64,000 nucleotides of DNA from Mucilaginibacter flavidus (GCF_024055575.1 NZ_JAMXOE010000013.1:108042-172041); one strand, 5' to 3'. Shown: positions 24,932-34,020, counted from the stretch's first letter. The notes: a model not told the origin generated them from the sequence alone. Numbers and translations are program-made.

Positions 24932-25158
24932 ATTGCCCTTGCGCCTTTGTTAGTCTTATGCCCAAAAAGTGGAGGGACATCCTGATGTGCAAAAAGCAGG
25001 CGCACTGTTCTGCAGCATCCTGCAAAACACAAACATCATCGGTTGTTGGTGACAACACCAACAACGGCGTCGAAAAACTATCCTATTATCAACCCCCAAA
25101 CTATCCCGTCAAATATTTAATTTAGCAGCGAAAACGAACTGAAGGGAATTATTACAAA

Positions 25159-27015
25159 ATGCCAGACATTATACAGCTTTTACCAGATTCCGTTGCCAAC
25201 CAAATAGCCGCAGGCGAAGTGGTACAAAGGCCGGCATCTGCCGTAAAAGAGCTTATAGAGAACTCGATAGACGCAGGGGCCGATAAAATACAGCTGATTG
25301 TTAAGGATGCAGGCAAATCGTTGATCCAGGTGATTGATAACGGCGCCGGTATGAGCGTTACCGATGCGCGCATGTGTTTTGAACGCCACGCCACCTCGAA
25401 AATACGCAAGGCTGAAGATCTTTTTGCCATCCGCACCATGGGTTTCAGGGGCGAGGCTATGGCATCGATAGCGGCAATTGCCCAGGTTGAGTTGAAAACC
25501 CGCCGCCACGAGGATGAGCTGGGTACCTGTATCACCATTGAGGGTTCGGAAGTTTTGAGCCAGGAGGCCTGTTCGGCCAATACGGGCACATCTATATCCA
25601 TTAAAAATTTATTTTACAACACCCCGGCGCGCCGTAACTTTTTAAAAAGCAATTCGGTGGAGATGCGTTATATCATCGACGAGCTGCAGCGGGTAGCGTT
25701 GGCGCACCCGGAGATATTTTTTACCCTGCACCATAACGGGCAGGAAGTTTATCATTTGCCGGGCACCACGTTAAAGCAGCGTATCATCCACCTGTTTGGC
25801 AATAATTATAACGAACGGCTGGTGCCTGTTGAAGAAGATACCAGCGTAATTAACCTGCGTGGCTTTGTTGGCAAGCCCGAATATGCGAAACGTACCCGCG
25901 GCGAGCAGTTCTTTTTTGTAAACAACCGTTTTATAAAGGATGCTTATTTAAACCACGCGGTGCTGATGGCCTTTAAAGAGCTGCTGCCCGAAGATACCTT
26001 CCCGCTGTATGTGCTGTTTATCGATATAGACCCAAGTAAAATTGACATCAACGTTCATCCTACAAAAACGGAGATAAAATACCAGGACGAACAAACTATT
26101 TACGCCATTATCCGGTCGGCTGTAAAACGCTCATTGGGCAGGTATAATATCACGCCGAGTCTTGATTTCGACCAGGAAAACAGCATTGAACATTTGGTAA
26201 CGCCGATACCTATAGAAGAAATTGTGCCGCCAACCATCAGTTTTAATCCTAACTATAACCCGTTTAATAACGACCGGCAGGTAGCGCACGATGCACCGGT
26301 ATATAAAAGCGCCAGCGACTACCGTAGCTCGCCTATACCATCAAACTGGGATACGCTGTACGAAATCACCAAAAAGGATGTTAATATACAGCAACAGGTT
26401 TACGAGGAGAAAAGCATAGCTGTTGATGAACAGGAACTGAACAAGGCAAGCGAGCGGCAACTGTTCCAGTTGCAAAACAGGTTTATTTTGTCGCAGATAA
26501 AATCGGGGTTTATGCTGATCAACCAACAGGCGGCGCATGAGCGTATATTGTACGAGCGTTTTTTGCAGCAACTGCAAAATCACTCGGGAGTAAGCCAGCA
26601 AAGTTTGTTCCCGGAGTCGGTTACGTTAAATAGCAGCGATTTTGAGTTGTTAAAAGAACTTTTACCCGATATTCGTGCACTGGGTTTTGACATCCGGGAG
26701 TTTGGTAAAAATACGGTGGTGGTTGAGGGCGTGCCGGCCGATTTGAACAATGCATCGGAAAACGAAATACTGGAGCAACTGCTGGAGGGCTTTAAAAATA
26801 ACCAGAGTATTTTAAAACTTGACAAACGCGACAACCTGGCCCGCAGCTTAGCGCGCAATGCTGCAACGAAAGCCGGCGTTAAGATGTCATTAGAAGAAAT
26901 GAATGAACTGATTGACCAGCTGTTTGCCTGCCAGATGCCAAATGTTGCGCTAAATGGTAAGCTGGTAATTACTACATTTACACTGAACGAACTTTTAGAA
27001 CGATTTGAAAAATAG
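25159..27015 (+). CDS. mutL: DNA mismatch repair protein MutL
   Basis: 618 residues. N-terminal GHKL ATPase: KELIENSIDAGA (motif I), DNGAG (motif II), RHATSKI, TMGFRGEAMASIAAI (motif III) and GTSISIKNLFYNTPARR; transducer domain with HPTKTEIKY near 300. The C-terminal dimerisation domain starts near 430. In the region of the endonuclease motif DQHAx2Ex4E it reads NQQAAHERILYE (about 455-466), and the late motif reads CQMPNVALNGK without His, so metal-dependent nicking activity may be lost. It couples MutS mismatch recognition to downstream repair. A rhomboid gene follows 24 bases later. Confidence 0.95.
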   Translation: MPDIIQLLPDSVANQIAAGEVVQRPASAVKELIENSIDAGADKIQLIVKDAGKSLIQVIDNGAGMSVTDARMCFERHATSKIRKAEDLFAIRTMGFRGEAMASIAAIAQVELKTRRHEDELGTCITIEGSEVLSQEACSANTGTSISIKNLFYNTPARRNFLKSNSVEMRYIIDELQRVALAHPEIFFTLHHNGQEVYHLPGTTLKQRIIHLFGNNYNERLVPVEEDTSVINLRGFVGKPEYAKRTRGEQFFFVNNRFIKDAYLNHAVLMAFKELLPEDTFPLYVLFIDIDPSKIDINVHPTKTEIKYQDEQTIYAIIRSAVKRSLGRYNITPSLDFDQENSIEHLVTPIPIEEIVPPTISFNPNYNPFNNDRQVAHDAPVYKSASDYRSSPIPSNWDTLYEITKKDVNIQQQVYEEKSIAVDEQELNKASERQLFQLQNRFILSQIKSGFMLINQQAAHERILYERFLQQLQNHSGVSQQSLFPESVTLNSSDFELLKELLPDIRALGFDIREFGKNTVVVEGVPADLNNASENEILEQLLEGFKNNQSILKLDKRDNLARSLARNAATKAGVKMSLEEMNELIDQLFACQMPNVALNGKLVITTFTLNELLERFEK

Positions 27016-27039
27016 CCCTGCGGGGAATAATAAAAATTT

Positions 27040-27744
27040 ATGAGCGTATACAGGCAATCACCATTCGCCAATTTAACACCGGTTGTAAAAAACCTGCTGA
27101 TAATCAATTTGATTTGTTTTTTACCATTTGTGGTGATGAACAACGATATGTATGATAATCTCGTCGTAAAAAATGTAGGTGAGTTTTATTTTAACTCGCC
27201 ACTGTTCAAAGTGTGGCAAGTATTTACTTACATGTTTTTCCACGGTGGGTGGACGCATATTCTTTTTAATATGTTTGCCTTATTTTCTTTCGGCCCAATT
27301 CTCGAATATTCTATGGGCCCCAAAAAGTTCTTAAACCTTTATCTTATTTGTGGCATCGGCGCCGGTTTATTACAAATGCTTGTACAGGCGATAGCCGTTC
27401 ATTCCCTCACCGGCAACTTCACAATGCCGCATTTTTCAATCGAGGATCCTTCAATTCCTGATCAAATAAAAGCGATATATTATGGTCCTGTTATAGGTGC
27501 ATCCGGAGCTGTTTTTGGTGTTCTGGTGGCCTTCGCTATGCTTTACCCCAATATGGAGTTGATGATGATGTTTATACCCGTGCCGGTTAAAGCAAAGTAT
27601 CTTATTATTTTTTACATAGGGCTGGAAATATATCTTGGTTTCGGCCAGTTTGCCGGCGACAACGTTGCCCACTTTGCACACATTGGCGGAGCTATATTTG
27701 GCTTTTTATTGATAAAAGCCTGGAATTTACGACGAATACAATAG
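27040..27744 (+). CDS. Rhomboid-family intramembrane serine protease (first of a pair)
   Basis: 234 residues, about six membrane helices. Catalytic Ser in GASGAVFG (about 153-160) and His in HFAHIGGAIFG (about 211-221); HGGWTHILFNMFALFSFG is the conserved L1/TM2 motif. It cleaves substrates within the inner membrane. There is an inserted loop of about 35 residues between helices 3 and 4. Located directly downstream of mutL and upstream of a second rhomboid gene. Confidence 0.92.
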   Translation: MSVYRQSPFANLTPVVKNLLIINLICFLPFVVMNNDMYDNLVVKNVGEFYFNSPLFKVWQVFTYMFFHGGWTHILFNMFALFSFGPILEYSMGPKKFLNLYLICGIGAGLLQMLVQAIAVHSLTGNFTMPHFSIEDPSIPDQIKAIYYGPVIGASGAVFGVLVAFAMLYPNMELMMMFIPVPVKAKYLIIFYIGLEIYLGFGQFAGDNVAHFAHIGGAIFGFLLIKAWNLRRIQ

Positions 27745-27830
27745 CCCAACTTTTTACAAATTGTAAAATCGGGAAAGTCCAACAACTTTTTCTTAAAATA
27801 TTAGTTATCAGCTAATAAGTACTTACAGCT

Positions 27831-28688
27831 ATGAATACCCTTTGGCAAAACATACAACATAAAATGCTGCGTTCGGGCAGTAAATTGAACCTGCTTATCG
27901 GTATTAATATTATTGCCTATTTATTGGTAAACATTACCGATACCTTAGGCAGATTCTTTTTTAACTCGGCGATAATAAGCTTTTATAGTAACGAGTACTT
28001 GTTGCTATCTCCCAACTTACAAACATTACTTACACATTTTTGGACGCCAGTAACCTATATGTTCATGCATGCCGGGGTCTTCCACATCCTGTTTAATATG
28101 CTTTGGCTTTACTGGTTCGGGCAGATATTTGAAGAATACCTGGGCAAGCAACGGACGCTGGGGTTATACTTTATGGGCGGCCTTGCCGGTGCGTTTTTGT
28201 TCGTTTTATGCTACAATGCGTTGCCTGTATTCGCGGGTCGCGATGCTGCGCTGGTTGGCGCATCAGCCAGTGTGATGGCAATAATTATTGCAACGGCTAC
28301 ATTACTGCCAGACTACACCATTTCGCTGATATTAATAGGTCCAGTTAAATTAAAATGGATAGCCTTGTTTATTCTGTTTATCGATTTTCTGGGCATAGTA
28401 GGCCCCAACGCAGGTGGCGAAATTGCCCATATGGGTGGTGCTTTAATCGGGTTTGTCTATATTAAACAACTACAAAAAGGCAACGATTGGATTGCCGGCA
28501 TTGCCAATATTTTTAAAGCGAAACCTAAATTAAAGGTGGTTTCAAAAAATTCTTCCGGAAAATCAACCGGGAAGCCGCGACAAGAAGAAATAGACCTTAT
28601 CTTAGACAAGATTTCCCAGTCGGGCTACGACAGCCTCAGCAAGCAGGAAAAAGAGATATTATTTCGCGCAAGCAGTAATGAAGGCTAA
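27831..28688 (+). CDS. Rhomboid-family protease with C-terminal cytoplasmic extension (second of a pair)
   Basis: 285 residues. Catalytic GASASVMA (Ser about 145) and EIAHMGGALIG (His about 202), HAGVFHILFNMLWLYWFG. After the last helix comes a basic linker (residues about 225-250) and a short acidic C-terminal domain ending in LSKQEKEILFRASSNEG, a tail often seen on Bacteroidota rhomboids. The 3' end overlaps the next gene by 11 bases, implying translational coupling. Confidence 0.92.
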   Translation: MNTLWQNIQHKMLRSGSKLNLLIGINIIAYLLVNITDTLGRFFFNSAIISFYSNEYLLLSPNLQTLLTHFWTPVTYMFMHAGVFHILFNMLWLYWFGQIFEEYLGKQRTLGLYFMGGLAGAFLFVLCYNALPVFAGRDAALVGASASVMAIIIATATLLPDYTISLILIGPVKLKWIALFILFIDFLGIVGPNAGGEIAHMGGALIGFVYIKQLQKGNDWIAGIANIFKAKPKLKVVSKNSSGKSTGKPRQEEIDLILDKISQSGYDSLSKQEKEILFRASSNEG

Positions 28689-29787
28689 AAAAAAGCTATC
28701 CTTTATCGATAAGATCATCCTTTGGCTAAACGGCCTCCTTTGTTTTGCGTTACTGCTCAGCTACCTCGCCCCGGTTGTAGATCCTAAAACTTTCTGGCTC
28801 ATTGCTTTTTTCGGCCTGGCTTACCCGCTATTGCTGATAGGTAATATTGTGTTCGTGGTTTTTTGGGCCATTCGCCGCAGCCGGTATGTTTTTGTGTCTA
28901 TTATTTGCATAGCAATTGGCTATAATGTATTGGCAAATAATCTTCAATTGCGCCTCAGTGATTCCTTTTCGGCCGGTCCCAATTCGTCAGTTGTACACAT
29001 GATGACCTATAACGTGCACAATTTTAAGCGCTATGGGTCAGGCAACGATATCTCAACCAAGCGAGATATTTTGGAGATGATTAATGAAAATCATCCCGAT
29101 GTTATCGGTTTCCAGGAGTTTTATACGCGCAACGTTGGGCAATATGACATGCGCGACTCGATATTAAAAATAATGAATACCACCTGGTATTATTTTGAAC
29201 CGGTATTGGCCAACAGCCAGGAGGCCCTAGGACTGGCTATATTTTCGAAATTTCCGATAGTCGCACATGGGAATATCCCTTTTGCCAGCAAAATGAGCGA
29301 AAACTCATGCGTTTATATCGACGTTAAAAAAGGCGACAAGATATTCAGGGTGTACAGCCTGCACCTGCAATCCATAAGGTTTGACCCGGAAGATTATAAA
29401 TACCTCAATAGCATAGCCAACAAGGGTAAAACCGAAGGTTCATCGGCCCGGCGCCTGGGCAGCAAATTAAAGCTTGCTTTCATCAAACGCAGCGACCAGG
29501 TGGTGAAAATAAAGGAACACGCCGCAAAGTGCCCTTATCCGTACATCATCTCCGGCGACTTTAACGACACCCCGGCATCATACGCCGTAAACCAAATGGC
29601 CAAGGGTTTAAAAAATGCTTTCCGCGAATCAGGCTCCGGCTTTGGACGAACCTATAATGGCGATTTCCCGAACTATCAGATTGATTATATTATGACAAGT
29701 CCACAGTTTGATGTCCATAATTATTTGATCATCCAGAAAAAGCTGTCGGACCATTACCCGGTGAAGGCTGATTTGGTGCTGAAATGA
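28678..29787 (+). CDS. Membrane-anchored endonuclease/exonuclease/phosphatase family protein
   Basis: 369 residues: three hydrophobic N-terminal segments (about 10-32, 36-62, 68-85) and then an EEP domain from about 100 with the metal and catalytic motifs MTYNVHNF, GFQEFYT, LHLQS, SGDFNDTP and SDHYPV. EEP enzymes hydrolyse phosphodiesters (DNA, sphingomyelin, phosphoinositides). The membrane anchor suggests a periplasmic or membrane-facing substrate, not DNA repair. It overlaps the preceding rhomboid gene. Confidence 0.88.
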   Translation: MKAKKKLSFIDKIILWLNGLLCFALLLSYLAPVVDPKTFWLIAFFGLAYPLLLIGNIVFVVFWAIRRSRYVFVSIICIAIGYNVLANNLQLRLSDSFSAGPNSSVVHMMTYNVHNFKRYGSGNDISTKRDILEMINENHPDVIGFQEFYTRNVGQYDMRDSILKIMNTTWYYFEPVLANSQEALGLAIFSKFPIVAHGNIPFASKMSENSCVYIDVKKGDKIFRVYSLHLQSIRFDPEDYKYLNSIANKGKTEGSSARRLGSKLKLAFIKRSDQVVKIKEHAAKCPYPYIISGDFNDTPASYAVNQMAKGLKNAFRESGSGFGRTYNGDFPNYQIDYIMTSPQFDVHNYLIIQKKLSDHYPVKADLVLK

Positions 29788-29792
29788 TTTTT

Positions 29793-29912
29793 TTAACCGC
29801 AGAGATACAAAGAATGCACAGAGAGCACTGAGAGAAAAAAACATTAACATTTACACCATTATCCTTTCAATCTCTGTGTTCTCTGTGCTTCCTCTGCGCA
29901 CTCTGTGGTTAA
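29793..29912. repeat. Palindromic repeat, family R7
   Basis: TTTAACCGCAGAGATACAAA at the left faces CACTCTGTGGTTAAA at the right, with CACAGAGAG/CTCTGTG units inside. It occurs as a single copy in the window and fills the gap before radA. Confidence 0.75.
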
Positions 29913-29979
29913 ATTAGCGGATTATTTTAGAAATTGCTATTATTTTTAGTAAATTCGTATTCGAAAATTCAACATCAAA

Positions 29980-31443
29980 TTGGCTAAATCAAAAATCGCA
30001 TATTTCTGCCAGAGTTGTGGCTACGAAGCAGCGAAATGGCTGGGCAAATGCCCGTCGTGCGCGCAATGGAACACTTTTGCCGAAGAAATTATCGAGAAGG
30101 CAAATACCTCAGTGCCCAATTGGAAAAGTAACTCCACCACCCAGCAGCGCGCCAATAAACCCATACAGGTGGCCGATATTACCTTTAACGAAGAAGACCG
30201 CCTGTTAACTCCCGACAATGAATTTAACCGCGTTTTAGGCGGCGGCATAGTAGCAGGATCATTGGTGCTGATAGGTGGCGAGCCGGGCATTGGGAAATCA
30301 ACCCTGATGCTGCAGCTGGCTTTAAATATGCCCAACCTGAAGGTGCTGTATGTATCAGGCGAGGAAAGCGAACGGCAAATAAAAATGCGGGCTGAACGGT
30401 TGGCAATAGCCCCCCAGCCCCCTGAAGGGGGAGCGGAAACTGCCGGGTTAGCCATTAACACTCCCCCTTTAGGGGGCCGGGGGGCCTGCTATATCCTTAC
30501 CGAAACATCAACCCAGAATATCTTTAAGCAGATTGAAGAACTGGAACCGGACCTGGTGGTAATTGATTCGATACAGACTTTGCATTCGGCGCATATCGAG
30601 TCGACGCCGGGGAGTGTATCACAGGTGCGGGAGTGCACTGCCGAGATGCTACGCTTTGCCAAGGAAAGCTCCACGCCTGTGTTTTTGATAGGCCATATTA
30701 CCAAAGACGGCATGATAGCCGGCCCAAAGATACTGGAGCATATGGTTGATACCGTTTTGCAATTTGAGGGCGACCGCCACCATGTGTACCGCATATTGCG
30801 TACTGTAAAAAACAGGTTTGGCTCATCGTCGGAACTAGGGATTTATGAAATGCTTGGCGAGGGGCTGAGAGAAGTATCTAACCCGTCGGAAATATTGCTG
30901 TCGCAGCGGGATGAACCGTTAAGTGGCATCACCATATCAGCTACATTGGAAGGCATGAGGCCTATGTTAATTGAAACGCAGGCCCTGGTAAGCGATTCGC
31001 CTTATGGCACACCGCAACGTACCGCAACTGGCTTTGATACCAAACGGATGAGCATGCTGCTGGCCGTGTTGGAAAAACGCTGCGGCTTTAAACTGGGCGC
31101 CAAGGATGTGTTTTTAAATATAACAGGTGGCATTCGCGTTGAAGACCCGGCGATTGATTTGGGGCTTGCCGCTGCCATTATATCCTCGCACGAGGACATG
31201 CCTATCTCATCGAAAACCTGCTTTGCCGGTGAGATTGGCTTATCTGGTGAAATCCGTGCTGTAAACCGGGTGGAGCAGCGCATCGCCGAAGCACAGAAGC
31301 TGGGATTTGAGCAGATATTTATATCGAAATACAACATCCCGCAGGGGGGAAATGATAAAAAGAAAATGGACCTGTCGCGCTATAAAATTGATGTAAAGGT
31401 TGTTAGTAATATTGAGGAGGTTTTTGGGTTGTTGTTCGGGTGA
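29980..31443 (+). CDS. radA: DNA repair protein RadA, carrying an in-frame palindromic repeat
   Basis: 487 residues from a TTG start. N-terminal zinc finger CQSCGYEAAKWLGKCPSC (about 10-27), RecA-like ATPase with Walker A GEPGIGKST (about 101), KNRFG motif, and a Lon-like C-terminal domain. RadA promotes branch migration and recombination intermediate processing. Family members are about 455-460 residues. Here about 25 extra residues (about 142-168, PPEGG...PPLGG) lie between the Walker A motif and CYILTETSTQNIF, encoded by the palindrome at 30408-30486. The frame stays open on both sides and motifs after it are intact, so the protein is probably functional. Confidence 0.95.
   Translation: MAKSKIAYFCQSCGYEAAKWLGKCPSCAQWNTFAEEIIEKANTSVPNWKSNSTTQQRANKPIQVADITFNEEDRLLTPDNEFNRVLGGGIVAGSLVLIGGEPGIGKSTLMLQLALNMPNLKVLYVSGEESERQIKMRAERLAIAPQPPEGGAETAGLAINTPPLGGRGACYILTETSTQNIFKQIEELEPDLVVIDSIQTLHSAHIESTPGSVSQVRECTAEMLRFAKESSTPVFLIGHITKDGMIAGPKILEHMVDTVLQFEGDRHHVYRILRTVKNRFGSSSELGIYEMLGEGLREVSNPSEILLSQRDEPLSGITISATLEGMRPMLIETQALVSDSPYGTPQRTATGFDTKRMSMLLAVLEKRCGFKLGAKDVFLNITGGIRVEDPAIDLGLAAAIISSHEDMPISSKTCFAGEIGLSGEIRAVNRVEQRIAEAQKLGFEQIFISKYNIPQGGNDKKKMDLSRYKIDVKVVSNIEEVFGLLFG
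30408..30486. repeat. Palindromic repeat R10 inserted in frame within radA
   Basis: 26-base arms (30408-30433 and 30461-30486) match at 23 positions; the arm reads AGCCCCCTGAAGGGGGAG in its inner part. An almost identical half copy lies at 53593-53618. Translated residues are PQPPEGG, a short linker, and PPLGGRG. Confidence 0.88.
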
Positions 31444-31459
31444 TAAAAGCAGTTCAACA

Positions 31460-31527
31460 GTAGAGACGCAATACTTGCGTCTTTAATCCGAAAATTCTAT
31501 GTAGATACGCAAGTGTTGCGTCTCTAC
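31460..31527. repeat. Palindromic repeat, family R8
   Basis: GTAGAGACGCAATACTTGCG faces CGCAAGTGTTGCGTCTCTAC. It sits between convergent radA and the next gene and may be the shared terminator. Confidence 0.75.
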
Positions 31528-31538
31528 AGCGGAGCGCC

Positions 31539-32171
31539 TTAATTGCTCGGCGCCCTGGCTTTATCCCCGTCAGAAATTTCTTTGATCAGGCTTCCCCAGT
31601 TGAAAGGGTTTAGCAGCGGGTTAGTAATGGAGTGCGAGTTAACTACATTATTATGAAAATCCTGGAAACCATTCATTTCTGAACCGTCGCGCGGCAGGGT
31701 GCGTTGCAGACTAAGGATTGAGGAACGACTGAGGTTTTTTTGTGCGATGGCCAAATCGTCATCGGCAATTTTCATCGATATAAAATCTTTCCTGAACTCC
31801 TCGGTAGTGGCCCATGGGAACACTCTGAATACCGGCAGGTTAATAATTTGCGGTTTGAGTGCTACTTGTACAGTATAGCTTTTCGAGGTTACGTTGGATG
31901 GTATAACTACCGTTTCGGATGCATAGCCCACACACGAAAACCGGACGGTGTCGCGCTCATGTGCCGGGAATGAGAAATAGCCTTTGTAGTTGGCAACATA
32001 AACCTGGCTTTGGTTAGTGGTGTTAACTATACTTACATAAGGCACAATTACGCTGGTGCTATCGGCGTTGTGCACAATACCGGTAAACTGTACTATAGGC
32101 CTTTCCTGCTGCTGCGCAATGGCTGCCGCTGTTATAAACAGAAAGAATAAAAGGCCAATTAGTTTTTTCAT
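31539..32171 (-). CDS. Secreted protein with carboxypeptidase-regulatory-like domain
   Basis: 210 residues: signal peptide (MKKLIGLLFFLFITAAAIAQ), then a CarboxypepD_reg-like beta-sandwich (about 28-110; FTGIVHNADSTS, VPYVSIVN, GYFSFPAHERDTVRFSCVGY). The C-terminal half is helical and has no recognised domain. Not a TonB-dependent receptor because it is short and lacks a barrel. The 112-bp gap to the nifU-like gene has no clear feature. Confidence 0.8.
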   Translation of the reverse strand: MKKLIGLLFFLFITAAAIAQQQERPIVQFTGIVHNADSTSVIVPYVSIVNTTNQSQVYVANYKGYFSFPAHERDTVRFSCVGYASETVVIPSNVTSKSYTVQVALKPQIINLPVFRVFPWATTEEFRKDFISMKIADDDLAIAQKNLSRSSILSLQRTLPRDGSEMNGFQDFHNNVVNSHSITNPLLNPFNWGSLIKEISDGDKARAPSN

Positions 32172-32283
32172 TTTAGGGGTATGCTGTTTATCTCTTTTAC
32201 AGATTTTCAGAATAAAAGTTTCAAACGTTCAACAAAAATAATTTATTGCCGCAAATAGTGTGGCAATTTAACAAAACTTAACA

Positions 32284-32562
32284 CTACCTCAAGTTTTCGG
32301 GCAACACTGCGTTAGGGTCATCAATGTCTGTAAGGTTTATAGCCTCAACAGCAGTAATTTCAGGCACCGCCTTTTTTATTGCCTCCTCAATGCCGGCCTT
32401 AAGTGTCATGATGCTCATTGGGCACGACTCGCACGAGCCAAGCAATTTGAGCTTAACCACATTATCCGGTGTAATCTCCTCAACCGAGACATTCCCCCCA
32501 TCTGTAAGCAAATACGGACGAATCGTGTCCAACGCTGCTTCCACCTGTTCTAATAAACTCAT
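32284..32562 (-). CDS. NifU C-terminal domain Fe-S scaffold/carrier protein
   Basis: 92 residues, a single NifU-C domain with the cluster-binding CESCPMS motif (about 38-44). In E. coli NfuA this domain carries a 4Fe-4S cluster to target enzymes; the N-terminal degenerate A-type domain of NfuA is absent here. The next gene upstream on the same strand encodes Mrp, another Fe-S carrier, about 225 bp away. That gap contains a short T-rich stretch and no gene. Confidence 0.93.
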   Translation of the reverse strand: MSLLEQVEAALDTIRPYLLTDGGNVSVEEITPDNVVKLKLLGSCESCPMSIMTLKAGIEEAIKKAVPEITAVEAINLTDIDDPNAVLPENLR

Positions 32563-32787
32563 TTGTACTTATTTATAAAGTAAAGTTATTAAATATTTTT
32601 AATTTATACACAAATGCCGACCAGCAACTGCAACGCTGGTGCATTTTTATGCACCCGTCGGCCAGGCCTTGTAGAAAGCTGCGTACCTACGGTACGCTAA
32701 ATACTATTGTTTTATTTTCTACCAAGCTTAGCCCTTATGGGGGCTATCCCGTCCCAACGCTGATATTGCCAGGCCGGATTCAGTCGC

Positions 32788-33876
32788 CTAAATCTGATCT
32801 GCATTTGCCTTTTCGAAGGCCTTTGCGTTGCTTATGGCAACCTGTTGCGCTACACTTTTAGCCATATCAATAAACGCTTTGGCCATTATGCTGTCGTCAT
32901 CCAAAACAATCGGCTTGCCGGCGTCGCCACTTTCGCTTATGCCTTTTACCAATGGTATTTCGCCTAAAAACGGAACCTCCAGTTGTGCGGCAAGCTTTCG
33001 CCCTCCACCCTGGCCGAAGATGTAATATTTGTTTTGGGGTAGTTCGGCCGGGGTAAAGTAGGCCATGTTTTCAACTATGCCTAATATCGGCACATTAATG
33101 GCTGGCATCATGAACATGCCTATACCTTTTTTTGCATCGGCAAGGGCCACATTTTGCGGTGTAGTAACTATTACCGCCCCGGTTACCGGGAAGGTTTGCG
33201 TTACTGTAATGTGTATATCGCCGGTGCCGGGTGGCAGGTCAATTACCAGGTAATCAAGGTCGCCCCAGTCGGCATCGTTAAATAATTGTTTAACCGCCGT
33301 TGATACCATTGGTCCGCGCCACGGTACAGGCTGGCTCGGGTCGGTGAAAAAACCTATCGAGAGCAGTTTAATGCCATACTTCTCTATCGGCTGTATGCGG
33401 GTTTTGCCTTCAACTTCCCTCGCCATTGGCCGCGAACCCTCCAGGCCGAACATTATGGGTATTGACGGGCCATAAATATCTGCATCTATCAACCCCACCT
33501 TTGCACCGGTTTTTGCCAGCCCGAGTGCCAAATTAACAGCAACGGTTGACTTACCAACACCGCCCTTGCCCGATGCTACCGCTATAATGTTTTTAACCCC
33601 CGGCACGCCGGTGTTTTTTTGCGATGTAACGCGCGATGTCATGTTGATGTGCACCTCGGCTTCTTTGCTTACAAAATAAAGTATAGCGTTCCGGCATGCG
33701 TTTTCAATCATCGCCTTTAGCGGGCATGCGGGCGTTGTTAATATTACCGAAAAGCTAACGCGGTTGCCTTCAATAACAATATCCTGTATCATGTTCAGGG
33801 TTACCAGGTCTTTTTTTAAGTCCGGCTCCTCAACATTGCCAAGGGCTTCTAAAACTTGTTCACGGGTTATGGCCAT
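32788..33876 (-). CDS. Mrp/NBP35-family ATPase (Fe-S cluster carrier)
   Basis: 362 residues from the ATG at 33874-33876 (four residues shorter than the longest frame). Residues 1-90 are a DUF59/MIP18-like domain with PACPLKAMIENAC; the P-loop follows as ASGKGGVGKSTVAVNLAL (about 104), then DADIYGPSIP and DLPPGTGD. The CxxC motif that normally follows VENMAYF (CPxC) is missing: here the sequence is TPAELPQNKYYIF. That motif carries the bridging cluster in ApbC, so cluster binding by this site is doubtful. Confidence 0.93.
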   Translation of the reverse strand: MAITREQVLEALGNVEEPDLKKDLVTLNMIQDIVIEGNRVSFSVILTTPACPLKAMIENACRNAILYFVSKEAEVHINMTSRVTSQKNTGVPGVKNIIAVASGKGGVGKSTVAVNLALGLAKTGAKVGLIDADIYGPSIPIMFGLEGSRPMAREVEGKTRIQPIEKYGIKLLSIGFFTDPSQPVPWRGPMVSTAVKQLFNDADWGDLDYLVIDLPPGTGDIHITVTQTFPVTGAVIVTTPQNVALADAKKGIGMFMMPAINVPILGIVENMAYFTPAELPQNKYYIFGQGGGRKLAAQLEVPFLGEIPLVKGISESGDAGKPIVLDDDSIMAKAFIDMAKSVAQQVAISNAKAFEKANADQI

Positions 33877-34020
33877 AATTACTAGCAAACTTACTCAATG
33901 CAAGCCGCATTAGTGTCATTTGAATGATAGTTTAGTTTGAGTCCGAAAGTAGGAGAGTCCGAAGTCCGAAAGACGAAGTTGTTGGGGAAACGCTTTTGGT
34001 TTTAAAGGAATCCCATAATC

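Larger units (their letters stand above)
24646..25050. repeat. Diverged ~100-bp duplication in a long gene-free gap
   Basis: The 618-bp gap between blaI and mutL holds two related copies: 24646-24748 and about 24945-25050. Both run CCTTGTTAGT-like, then (A/C)CCAAAAAG, GTGxACAAAAAG, CAxCATCCxG, ACAAACATCAxCGG, TTGG, with about 70 percent identity by eye. Neither copy has a convincing coding frame. Between them are two terminator-like hairpins and a 20-bp palindrome, so a small RNA is possible. Confidence 0.55.

Noticed and set aside
24913..25125. 70-codon frame in the blaI-mutL gap
   Set aside because: It overlaps one copy of a diverged duplication whose other copy has stops in that frame; no protein-like conservation.
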